From Candidatus Peribacteraceae bacterium (lineage in GTDB: Bacteria > Patescibacteriota > Gracilibacteria > Peribacterales > Peribacteraceae), in assembly GCA_028718905.1 (NCBI GenBank), contig JAQUKV010000013.1:1-46125 (forward strand): 46,125 nt of DNA, given 5' to 3'. Position numbers and translations under genes: made by a program. Positions 16,801 through 25,980 of this stretch are shown one piece after another (position 1 is the stretch's first letter; each line of letters starts with the position of its first letter). A model generated the notes under the pieces. That model was not told where the DNA came from. It saw only the letters and a list, made by a program, of their open reading frames with translations, and searched no databases.

Positions 16801-16882
16801 GTCGTCTCCTCCTTCACCCCGCCCATTCTCTCTCCGGTCACGTTAACTGCCACAAGGCTTGGAGAAAAAGAAGGGCGGGGCT

Positions 16883-18119
<1,237 letters not shown>

Positions 18120-18228
18120 AGTACCGGGCAGCGATGGTCTGGAGAATTCCATCTTGCCCATTCTATTTCCAGTCAAGTGAGTCATGGCAATCGTGCCATC
18201 GAGTTTGCCAGTGGAAGAATGGGCGGGG

Positions 18229-18234
18229 TAGAGT
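18229..18234 (+). promoter_or_regulatory. -10 box TAGAGT of the SLH protein gene
   Basis: TAGAGT ends 7 nt before the ATG at 18242, as in the other leaderless-looking genes. It supports the start at 18242 rather than one further upstream. Confidence 0.45.
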
Positions 18235-18241
18235 ACCCATC

Positions 18242-20200
18242 ATGCGTGGGAAGCGGAACCTCTTGCGATACACCTTGTCTCTTGCGGCGCTGTCTCTCGC
18301 GGCATTGCCGCTTCCATCGCAAGTCTTCGCATCCGCCACGGACGGCACCATCGACGCGACGAGCCGCTACGCGTGGAGCGAAAACGCGGGCTGGATCGAT
18401 TTCGGCTCGACGGAGGGGAATGTTCATGTCACGGATACCGCGCTCTCGGGTTACGCGTGGGGAGAGGACGCGGGGTGGATATCGCTCAACTGCAGCAACA
18501 CCGAATCGTGCGCCACCGTCGACTTCAAGGTCACGAACGACGGGGAGGGGACGCTGGGCGGGCATGCCTGGAGCGAGAACGTGGGGTGGATTCAGTTTGC
18601 TCCGGCGAATGGCGGGGTGACCATCGCATCCGGCGGTGAGTTTGAGGGGTATGCCTGGAACGATACGACGGGGTGGATCGTCTTCAAGTGCGGGGCGACG
18701 GCATCGTGCGAGTCGGTGGACTACCGGATCATCACGGACTGGCGGCCGGCATCGGCGCGGGCTACGTCGTCGTCTTCAAGCGCGCAGGCAGAGGCAGGAG
18801 GAAGCGCAGGCGGCCACCGGGGCAGTCCCGCGCAGATGGCGGCACGCATCGCACAGGCCAGTACCACGATTCTCGCCCGCTTCGAAGGAAAGCGCCAGAA
18901 GAGCCAAGAGGTCGTGAAGCAGGAGAACAAGGCAGCCGACGAAGAGCTGGCAGCCAGCGAGAGGGAGGATCGCATCGCCAAGCGCATCGCTGAGCACGAA
19001 ACCGCAGTCGCACTGGCGCAGAAAGGAAAGGAGGAACTGCAGAAGAAATATGACCTGCATCGTGAGGAACGCTATGCCAAGGCGCTCGCGCTTCAGGAGC
19101 AGCAACTTGCCGAGGCCAAAAGCGCCCTGCTTGCGGAGCAGGAGGAACTGAAGGCGGAACAGGCAGCGAACGCCCAAAGACGGCAAGAGCGGCTGACAGA
19201 GCGATCCCGTCTGACGCAGGAACAGGAACTCGCGCTGAAAGAAGAGGAGCAGCACGAGGAGCAGGCGGCCAACGAACGTGAAGCGCGTATCGCCGAGCGA
19301 ATCGCCGAGCACGAAACCGCTCTCGCCCAGAACAAGCAGGAACAGGAAGAGCTGCAAAAGAAGTATGCCCAGCATCGCGAGGAGCGGTTCGCGCGGGCGC
19401 TCGAGGAGGAGGAGAATCGTGCGGCGCAAGCGCAAGCCGCGCTCGCATTGGCGCAGCAGGAACTGAAGGCGGAACAGGCAGCGAACGCCCAGAGGAAAGA
19501 TGAGAGACTCGCCGAGCGCGTGGCCATGGACCAGAAAGCACTGAAAGCCGCCGCGCCATTGTCCTTATCCTCCAAACTCGAGGTCATCGCGGCGCGGCGT
19601 GACCTGCTGTTCGCCACCATCGATGAGCAACCCGTCATCTATTCCGACGTGCCGCTCTCAGCGTGGTATGCGCCGTACGTGTCGTACGTCATCGAAGAGA
19701 AGATCGCGACGGGCTATGCGGACGACGCAGGCAAACTCAAAGGGGAATTCGGCGTCGAGAATCCCATTACGTACGCCGAGGTGCTGAAGATGGCCATGCA
19801 GGCTTCCGATCAGGCGTTCGACCTCCGGGGCCTGCCCCCTGCCCGGAACAAATCCGCGCAGGGCCTGTGGTCCGCCCCATACGTATCCAAGGCCGAATCT
19901 TTGCAGCTCTCGGTGTTCGCTCCATCCCTTGATGTGAACAAGCCGGCGACGCGGGGGGCGGTGATCCAGACGCTGCTCGAAGTCCTCGGCATCACGATCG
20001 GGAATACGCCGACGAGCTACGACGACGTGCCGAAAAACCATTCCTATTCCCCCGCAATCGCCGCCGCGACGTTCTTCGGGCTCGTGCAGGGCGACCTCGA
20101 TGCGGACGGCAAACCCCTCAACCGCTTCCGCCCCGACGATCCGATTAATCGTGCGGAAGTAGCGAAAATCATCGCGCTTGCGAAGGAGTTGACGAAATGA
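18242..20200 (+). CDS. S-layer protein: YAWSENxGWI repeats, coiled coil, SLH domains
   Basis: I start at the ATG at 18242, which opens a signal peptide (residues 1-30, cleavage near VFA). The same frame is open back to 16859 but runs antisense through the RT. The 652-residue protein has four beta repeats (YAWSENAGWI, YAWGEDAGWI, HAWSENVGWI, YAWNDTTGWI at about 43, 71, 108 and 137). It then has a long charged coiled coil (about 205-435) containing a duplicated block and three SLH repeats (about 465-652, YSDVPLSAWYAPYVSYVIE, NRAEVAKIIALAKEL). SLH domains bind pyruvylated wall polymers. The C-terminal half is nearly identical to the protein at 42807-46007. Confidence 0.87.
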   Translation: MRGKRNLLRYTLSLAALSLAALPLPSQVFASATDGTIDATSRYAWSENAGWIDFGSTEGNVHVTDTALSGYAWGEDAGWISLNCSNTESCATVDFKVTNDGEGTLGGHAWSENVGWIQFAPANGGVTIASGGEFEGYAWNDTTGWIVFKCGATASCESVDYRIITDWRPASARATSSSSSAQAEAGGSAGGHRGSPAQMAARIAQASTTILARFEGKRQKSQEVVKQENKAADEELAASEREDRIAKRIAEHETAVALAQKGKEELQKKYDLHREERYAKALALQEQQLAEAKSALLAEQEELKAEQAANAQRRQERLTERSRLTQEQELALKEEEQHEEQAANEREARIAERIAEHETALAQNKQEQEELQKKYAQHREERFARALEEEENRAAQAQAALALAQQELKAEQAANAQRKDERLAERVAMDQKALKAAAPLSLSSKLEVIAARRDLLFATIDEQPVIYSDVPLSAWYAPYVSYVIEEKIATGYADDAGKLKGEFGVENPITYAEVLKMAMQASDQAFDLRGLPPARNKSAQGLWSAPYVSKAESLQLSVFAPSLDVNKPATRGAVIQTLLEVLGITIGNTPTSYDDVPKNHSYSPAIAAATFFGLVQGDLDADGKPLNRFRPDDPINRAEVAKIIALAKELTK

Positions 20201-20593
20201 GTTTACATTCACAAACGAACAGTTGGAAATCGTCCCCGCACCAGAAGTTTTGCTTCGATGCGGGGCATGCCTGCAACTGCGCGGCGCGGGCGTAGCTCCG
20301 CATCAGCGGAGCGAAGACTGAAAATCGGTTCGGATTTTTTCGAAGGCGCACCACCATCCGGCTTCGTTCCTTCGGAACTACGCCGCGATGTCTGTCCATG
20401 TACACGACGATATCTACAGCCGGATGCCGCGGCGTAGCCCGCAGGCGAAGCCGGGCTATTCGTGTAACCGTTACCCCCTTCCTTACCACACTTCACTCGC
20501 TGTGCTGTCACTATTCTGTACGAGCGCAAGTCAATGTGATTTGTACTACAGATCGGAAATGAGAGAGAATACGCTCACTTTCCAATTTAATCT
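20201..20593. other. 393-nt intergenic region with short inverted repeats
   Basis: No convincing gene. Small inverted repeats occur (GCTCCGCATCAGCGGAGC at about 20295; GGCTTCGTTCCTTCGGAAC at about 20361; CGCAGGCGAAGCCGGGC at about 20438). AT content rises after 20500 (TTGTACTACAGATC), where the promoter of the next S-layer gene probably lies, but I cannot fix a -35/-10 pair. Confidence 0.4.
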
Positions 20594-22480
20594 ATGAGGC
20601 ATTCGCATGCTGAGGTCAAGAGGCGGTTCGCCGTCTCGGCTTTTTTTGTGTTACTTTTCTCCATAGTAGCGCCGACGCTCGTGTCCGCCACGGCTTTGAG
20701 CCTGTACTGGCGCGGAGGAGATAATTCCAGCAGTCAGTTTGAGAATCCCTCGAACTGGTTGACCTCCTGGCCGGGGGGGCCCGTCGACACCGAAGGGCCT
20801 GTCGGCGGAGACGACACCGTTCGTTTTATGGATAGCCACTCGGGTGCCACACTTGCCGGAAAAAACGTCTGGATCAAGAGCAATGCCAATGTCAATGGAG
20901 TGGTGATCCATCAGAACATGACCGGAACCATTCTGCTCGGGACGGGAGCGCTGACCGTGGGATGGAACGGCGTGCGGATGGGGAACGGTACCCTTATCGG
21001 CGGCAGATCAACGGATTCAGTTGCGGTTCGGGGCGGTTTCACACAGACAGGAGGAACCGTGCGCATGGGGGGGACATTGACGGTTTCCGGCAGTTTCGTC
21101 GTCACGGGGGCGAGCACGGCTTTCACCTCCACAGGGACGGTGGTGCTTGACGGAGGAAATCAGAATCTCAATGCGCAGTATCGTGCCTCCTTCAAGAACT
21201 TCACCGCTGCGTCAACGGGAACGATCACGCTCTTGAGCGATGTGAGTGCGATCACCGGCATCCTTCAGATCAACACGGGAGCGACTGTGGCTCTCGACAG
21301 TTACAACATTTTCGCGACCGGCGCCACATTCATCAACTACGGCACCCTGACGGAGGGGACAGGTATGCTGCGGCACAGTTCTTCCACCGTGAAAATCACG
21401 AACTCGGCCTATACCGAGACATCCAGCTTCACAACAGGCGATGCAGTGTATTTCACGGTCACGGACAGTGACGAAAATATCGATGGTACCGCTGCGGACA
21501 CGCTTGCTGTCACTGTAACGCTCGGTTCCGGTGATTCCGAAACGGTGACGCTGACAGAGACATCCAAGACGTCCGGGGTCTTCCGCGGCTCCATTCTGTC
21601 AGCCACGCAATTGAATGAGGCAGCGATTGTGCAGGATAACGGTTACCTCGAGACTGCAAGCAATACGACCATCTCTCTGCGCTACACCGATGCGCAGGAT
21701 AGCGTCGATACCGATTCGGACAGTGCAGGTCTCGTGCTCGCGTCCTCCTCGACGACTGCCACGTCCACGAGCGGCCAATCGGGAGGGGGGCGCCGCGGCG
21801 GAGGGGGTGGCAGCACCGTTACGTCCGGCACGACCGGTGCCACGCAGGCTTCTGGCGAATCTGCTGCAGAGGGAGGAGCACTGCCGGAGGTGCGCGGCAA
21901 TCTCGCTGTCGTGATCAACGGTAAAACCGTCGTGATGCGCGATGTGCCCGTGACGCAGTGGTACGCTCCCTTCGTCCTTGCACTCGTGCAGTCGGGAGTC
22001 ATTAACGGGTACCGGGACGCGGCGGGGAATCCCACGGGGGAATTCAAGCCGGGGAACAGCGTCACCTATGCCGAAATCGCGAAGATGGCCGTGGAGGCCG
22101 CCGGACTTGCGCCGCTCAACAAGACGCCCGACACCCGCTCGGCGCGCGGCCAGTGGTCCGCCGGGTACATTGCAGCGCTCGAGGACGTCGGCGTATCGGT
22201 CTTCACGTCGCCGAGCCTCAATGTGAATGCTCCTGCCCCCCGTGGTGCGGTTCTCCAAATCATTCTGGAAACGTACGGTCAGACGATCCCGGATGCCCGG
22301 GGAGGGGTGTATAGCGACGTGGCGACGGATATTCCGCATGCAGGCGCCATTGAGTCCGCCACGGAAGCGGGAATCGTGTCCGGCGATGACGGACGGTCCA
22401 CGTTCCGTCCTAATGCACCCATTAACAGGGCAGAGACGTCCAAGATCGTCCGCAATGCCATGTTGAAGTTGGGGGAGTGA
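20594..22480 (+). CDS. S-layer protein with beta-rich region and SLH domains
   Basis: The 628-residue protein has a signal peptide (about 10-32, FAVSAFFVLLFSIVAPTLVSA) and a Gly/Thr-rich beta region resembling autotransporter-type adhesins (GGFTQTGGTVRMGGTLTVSG). An Ig-like module starts TVTDSDENIDGTAADTLAVT and ends YTDAQDSVDTDSDSAGL. A Gly/Ser linker follows, then three SLH repeats (about 440-628, VPVTQWYAPFVLALVQSGVI, NRAETSKIVRNAML). The Ig-like module is shared with the protein at 42807-46007. No coiled coil is present. It is a structural surface protein cotranscribed with, or adjacent to, the SLH gene before it. Confidence 0.85.
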   Translation: MRHSHAEVKRRFAVSAFFVLLFSIVAPTLVSATALSLYWRGGDNSSSQFENPSNWLTSWPGGPVDTEGPVGGDDTVRFMDSHSGATLAGKNVWIKSNANVNGVVIHQNMTGTILLGTGALTVGWNGVRMGNGTLIGGRSTDSVAVRGGFTQTGGTVRMGGTLTVSGSFVVTGASTAFTSTGTVVLDGGNQNLNAQYRASFKNFTAASTGTITLLSDVSAITGILQINTGATVALDSYNIFATGATFINYGTLTEGTGMLRHSSSTVKITNSAYTETSSFTTGDAVYFTVTDSDENIDGTAADTLAVTVTLGSGDSETVTLTETSKTSGVFRGSILSATQLNEAAIVQDNGYLETASNTTISLRYTDAQDSVDTDSDSAGLVLASSSTTATSTSGQSGGGRRGGGGGSTVTSGTTGATQASGESAAEGGALPEVRGNLAVVINGKTVVMRDVPVTQWYAPFVLALVQSGVINGYRDAAGNPTGEFKPGNSVTYAEIAKMAVEAAGLAPLNKTPDTRSARGQWSAGYIAALEDVGVSVFTSPSLNVNAPAPRGAVLQIILETYGQTIPDARGGVYSDVATDIPHAGAIESATEAGIVSGDDGRSTFRPNAPINRAETSKIVRNAMLKLGE

Positions 22481-22547
22481 CCCGTTTCTCCTTTCTCCAA
22501 TTCCGCGCGGACGAAACAGCGTGTTGCTTGTGCGGAATCCGTGGTTC

Positions 22548-22994
22548 TTACTTCTCCGCCTCCACTTTTACGTTGAACTTCTGTTCGAATTCCCCCGCCT
22601 TGAGCGTCGCCTCGAAGCTGCCGGTCGATTTGATGTGCTCGGGCAGGACAATGGCCGATGCATCCGCCTGTACCTGCAGTTGTTCCGCGAGCGCATCGGC
22701 GATGTGTTTCTCGGTGATCGCGGCATAGAGCTTGCCGGTTTTGGTGATCTTGCGACGGAACGTAAGCTCCTTGCCCGCAACCTTGCCGGCGGTGCTGGAG
22801 CGCAGTGCCATCTCAAGTTGCTTCTCCTCTGCGCGGCGTTTGATCTCTTCGGCGTAGCGGCGGCGCACCGTCGGGGTCGCCACGAGGGCGCGGCGGTCGG
22901 GCAGAAGGCAATTCAGGGCAAAGCCGTCGCCCACGACCAGCAGGTCGTTCTTCTTTCCGATGCCGGGGACGTCTTGGAGGAGGAGGATTTCCAT
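22548..22994 (-). CDS. rplI: 50S ribosomal protein L9
   Basis: The ATG at 22994 gives MEILLLQDVPGIGKKND, the standard L9 N-terminal domain; the frame is open six codons further. The 148-residue protein continues with the long connecting helix (AEEIKRRAEEKQLEMAL) and the C-terminal domain (GKLYAAITEKHIADAL, KSTGSFEATLKAGEFEQKF). L9 binds 23S rRNA at the L1 stalk base. Some CPR groups lack L9, so its presence is mildly informative. A hairpin-forming GTGAACT-TG-AGTTCAC (22997-23012) lies immediately upstream. Confidence 0.95.
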   Translation of the reverse strand: MEILLLQDVPGIGKKNDLLVVGDGFALNCLLPDRRALVATPTVRRRYAEEIKRRAEEKQLEMALRSSTAGKVAGKELTFRRKITKTGKLYAAITEKHIADALAEQLQVQADASAIVLPEHIKSTGSFEATLKAGEFEQKFNVKVEAEK

Positions 22995-23088
22995 GGGTGA
23001 ACTTGAGTTCACAAAGCCGCGAGAGTCTACGGATCGTTGCCTCCTCTGTCAAGAGGCGCCTTGAGATCAGAAATCACAAGAAATGCAA

Positions 23089-25299
23089 TTAACTGCCCGA
23101 GAGAAGCCATGGAATGAATGACCACCAGCTCTTGCCAGGCCTGAATTGCCGTTCCTGAAGGATATACCACTTGTGTAATGTCAGGAAACGGTCGGAATGC
23201 AGGGAGGGATGGCCGATGGAGACATTATGCACGTCCTGATGGTATGCAAAGGTGTAGAGCGGGGAATAGAGGAAGACGGCGGGCACATCCTCAGCGAGTA
23301 CCTTGCGCAGCTCACCCAGAGCCTCCTGTCGCTCCTCTTCGCTGAATGTCTGACGGATCTGGGTGAGGAGCGTATCGGCCTTGAAGGAAGAATACTGCGA
23401 GAAATTGTAGGCATCGAGTCGCAAACCGGTGGGGGCTTCCTCCAGATGCTGGATGCCGTCACTGTGCCAGTAGGGATAGCTGTCGAGGTTATCGAGCAGC
23501 GATTGGCCGAACAGGAGAATGTCGTAATCGCGTCCGATGAGTTTCTTCTCGAAGGCTGCACGCGTTTCTGGAATATCGAGGATGATCTCGACGCCCAGTT
23601 GAGCCCATTGATCACGGATCAATTCAGCCGTCTTGCGGTAGGTGGAGGGCGATGCACTGGTGAGCAGACGCAGGGTGAGTCGCTCGTTTCGGTCATTGAC
23701 GCGGATATCCGTCTTGTCGTTCTCGAGTCGACGCCGCAGCATGCCCTGCTCGACTGCAAGATCCTGTACGGTGATACGTTGATCGGGAGGGAGAGAGCCG
23801 GAGCGGGAGTCGATGAATTGCCGCACCAGCAGCTGTTCCGCCGAAGCGCGCCGGTATTCCTTCGTGCTCGTCGTGCGCCAGACGTACGTCGTGTCGATGA
23901 CTTTTCCTTTCGGATCCAGCAATTGGACGAGGTTCTGTCCGATCTTGAGGGAGCCGGTTCCGCCGACGGTGGGCAGAGCTAAAATCCAGCTGCCGGAAGC
24001 CGAAGGGTTCTGCTGGATCGGGATGCCATTCACCGTCGTTCCCAGTGGCGCTGTGGCCAGCGATCCCGTGAGGGTTAGGGCGGCGCCCGTATCGAGCAGG
24101 ACGATGGGATCTGCGTGGAGCAGGCCGGTCTGGTTGGTTTCGCGGATTTCCAGAAGACGCTGCAAGCGCACCTTTTCGGGTAAATTCCACTTCGATTCAA
24201 AGAGGGCGCCCTGCGCCGCCGTGGCATCAAAGTTATACCGCCAGTTGGCGGTATCGAGTTCGAGCAGAGGGGTATCCACGATGACGCTCTCGCCAAGGGC
24301 GTTCACGATGGCCTGCTTGTCCGTTCCCAGCTGCAGACCCAACCGCAGCTTGGGATCCTGCAGAACGGAATGACCGAGGTTGAAGAACAGCGCCACGTAC
24401 TGCGGGAGAGTGTAATTGATGGCGACGAAGCGGCGCGGAACGATCGGCTCGCTTTTGTTATTGCGCGGAACCAGACGGACGCCGTCCAAGTTGCGGATAT
24501 CGGCGAGCAGTGTGGAGTAATCGGGGAAGATGCGGAAGACGATGCGCTTGATGAAGTAATCCGGATCGATGGGTCGGGGGAAGCGTTCCAGCGTCACCTC
24601 GGTCGACAGGTCGGTCTGTACGAGGCTTTTGAATGCGTACGGGCCGGCCCCGACGGGCTTGAGGCCGAAATCGAGCGCTTGGTCGATCTTGCGGACCGGA
24701 ACACCCTCGAAGGAGCGTTTGGGCAGCAGACCCAGTGTGAGATTGGATGCGAAAAAACTGTACGGCTCGTCCAGGACGAAGTGCACGGTGCGCGCATCGA
24801 TTTTTTCCACGTTCACGCCGCGAAAGTTTTCGCGCAGAAGTGAGTTCGGAAAATCGGGATTCTGAATGGTCTGGAAGGTGAAGAGCACGTCTTCAATGGT
24901 CACCGGATGCGGCGCATCCGGAGTGGAGTCATGCCACAGGATGTTGTCTTTGAGCGTGAGCGTGTACACGCGGCCGTCGCGGCTGATGGCGAGTGTCGCG
25001 AGGTCATCTTCGATTCTCTTCGTTTCGGGGTTGTACTTGAGGAGGCCCGAGAAGACGAGGGAGACGATGTCCCGATTGACATTATTCGTGACGGTGAACC
25101 ACGGGTTGAGCGGCTGGAACTGGCTGACGGACCCTTCGATGTACGTTCCTCCGCGCTCGGGGACGAGATCCGTATTTGCTCTGTAGAAACGGCGCAAAAG
25201 TAACAGGAGCGCAAGAACAAAGACCAGAGCAAGAAAGCGCAGAGCCCACCGTTGAAAGTGGAACACAAACCGGAACAATTGGCGCGGGTCAGACACCAC
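23089..25299 (-). CDS. Family 5 extracellular solute-binding protein (OppA/DppA-like), membrane-anchored
   Basis: This 736-residue protein has an N-terminal transmembrane anchor (about residues 17-37, LRFLALVFVLALLLLLRRFY) instead of a lipobox. An SBP_bac_5 fold follows: GGTYIEGSVSQFQPLNPW, DIVSLVFSGLLKYN, YTLTLKDNILWHD, VTIEDVLFTFQTIQNPDF, then a C-terminal lobe with SPSTYRKTAELIRDQW. It normally captures oligopeptides for an ABC importer. An extra Ig-like segment (about 400-470, LTLTGSLATAPLGTTVNG ... VIDTTYVWRT) is inserted between the lobes. No permease or ATPase gene is adjacent. SecG is encoded just upstream on the same strand. Confidence 0.85.
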   Translation of the reverse strand: MVSDPRQLFRFVFHFQRWALRFLALVFVLALLLLLRRFYRANTDLVPERGGTYIEGSVSQFQPLNPWFTVTNNVNRDIVSLVFSGLLKYNPETKRIEDDLATLAISRDGRVYTLTLKDNILWHDSTPDAPHPVTIEDVLFTFQTIQNPDFPNSLLRENFRGVNVEKIDARTVHFVLDEPYSFFASNLTLGLLPKRSFEGVPVRKIDQALDFGLKPVGAGPYAFKSLVQTDLSTEVTLERFPRPIDPDYFIKRIVFRIFPDYSTLLADIRNLDGVRLVPRNNKSEPIVPRRFVAINYTLPQYVALFFNLGHSVLQDPKLRLGLQLGTDKQAIVNALGESVIVDTPLLELDTANWRYNFDATAAQGALFESKWNLPEKVRLQRLLEIRETNQTGLLHADPIVLLDTGAALTLTGSLATAPLGTTVNGIPIQQNPSASGSWILALPTVGGTGSLKIGQNLVQLLDPKGKVIDTTYVWRTTSTKEYRRASAEQLLVRQFIDSRSGSLPPDQRITVQDLAVEQGMLRRRLENDKTDIRVNDRNERLTLRLLTSASPSTYRKTAELIRDQWAQLGVEIILDIPETRAAFEKKLIGRDYDILLFGQSLLDNLDSYPYWHSDGIQHLEEAPTGLRLDAYNFSQYSSFKADTLLTQIRQTFSEEERQEALGELRKVLAEDVPAVFLYSPLYTFAYHQDVHNVSIGHPSLHSDRFLTLHKWYILQERQFRPGKSWWSFIPWLLSGS

Positions 25300-25329
25300 G
25301 AAAGAGGGAAGGGGAGCGGAAACGGTCCG

Positions 25330-25542
25330 TTACACGTACCACTGCAGCACCGAAAGGGCGAAGAAGATGATGCTGAGCCAGATGCTCATCTGATACACCA
25401 GTTTCTCGCCGCCGCGCCGCTGCACGTAGCTCGTACCGATGCCTCCGAATGTTGCGGAGAGACCGGCTGCACGGTGCTGGAGGAGGATCGTGAGCGAGAG
25501 AAGAAGGCTCACGATCACGAGGATCGTATGGATGATCGTCAT
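25330..25542 (-). CDS. secG: Protein translocase subunit SecG
   Basis: From the ATG at 25542 the product is 70 residues with two membrane segments (IIHTILVIVSLLLSLTILL and LSIIFFALSVLQW). Between them is the conserved LQHRAAGLSATFGG and YVQRRGGEKLVYQ loop, characteristic of SecG. It assists SecYE/SecA export, fitting the many secreted proteins here. The open frame extends 12 codons upstream without support. Confidence 0.88.
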   Translation of the reverse strand: MTIIHTILVIVSLLLSLTILLQHRAAGLSATFGGIGTSYVQRRGGEKLVYQMSIWLSIIFFALSVLQWYV

Positions 25543-25621
25543 CGAAGCCAGTGTAGAAGATTGGTGGGATTCCGGCAATCATTGCGATACTTTTTGATCA
25601 CGGTTGTGTACTTGCGCTACA

Positions 25622-25649
25622 TACTGCGTACTGCATACTGCGTTCTGCA
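25622..25649. repeat. Four 7-bp TACTGCR tandem repeats before tRNA-Val
   Basis: Units TACTGCG, TACTGCA, TACTGCG and TTCTGCA in a row, the same unit as at 12536-12556 upstream of cca. They end 5 nt before the tRNA. Confidence 0.75.
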
Positions 25650-25654
25650 TTGCA

Positions 25655-25732
25655 GGGTGGTTAGCTCAGTTGGTTTAGAGCGTCTGGTTTACACCCAGAA
25701 GGTCACAGGTTCGATTCCTGTACCACCCACCA
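25655..25732 (+). tRNA. tRNA-Val (UAC)
   Basis: Acceptor GGGTGGT pairs with ACCACCC (25722-25728), with A and encoded CCA at 25729-25732. The anticodon stem TCTGG/CCAGA encloses TTTACAC, anticodon TAC. The T-arm contains GGTTCGATTCC. Between here and 25980 I see only GC-rich inverted repeats and the promoter of the next gene. Confidence 0.95.
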
Positions 25733-25921
25733 CTCGACTCGCGCCTTTGGGGCTCGCTCGTGGTCTTCGGCACTTCGTGCCTCCGGCCACGTTTTTGATA
25801 GAGCAGAGTGAGCCGATCGATCCCGAGCTTGTCGAGGAAGAGCCGAGGAACGTTCTGTCCAAATCGTCTATTATTGTTGATATTCTTTGGGAATCGCCTT
25901 CTGAGACGTTTCAGAAAAGCA

Positions 25922-25950
25922 TTGACAAATAGGTGATTTACACTTAAAGT
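25922..25950 (+). promoter_or_regulatory. Promoter TTGACA-17-TAAAGT of the DUF11 gene
   Basis: TTGACA at 25922-25927 and TAAAGT at 25945-25950 are separated by 17 nt, in an AT-rich stretch. The start codon is 30 nt after the -10 box, so unlike many genes here this one has a short leader, still without an SD. Confidence 0.75.
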
Positions 25951-25980
25951 AATCGCCATTTTGTTTTCCCACCTTCCGTC

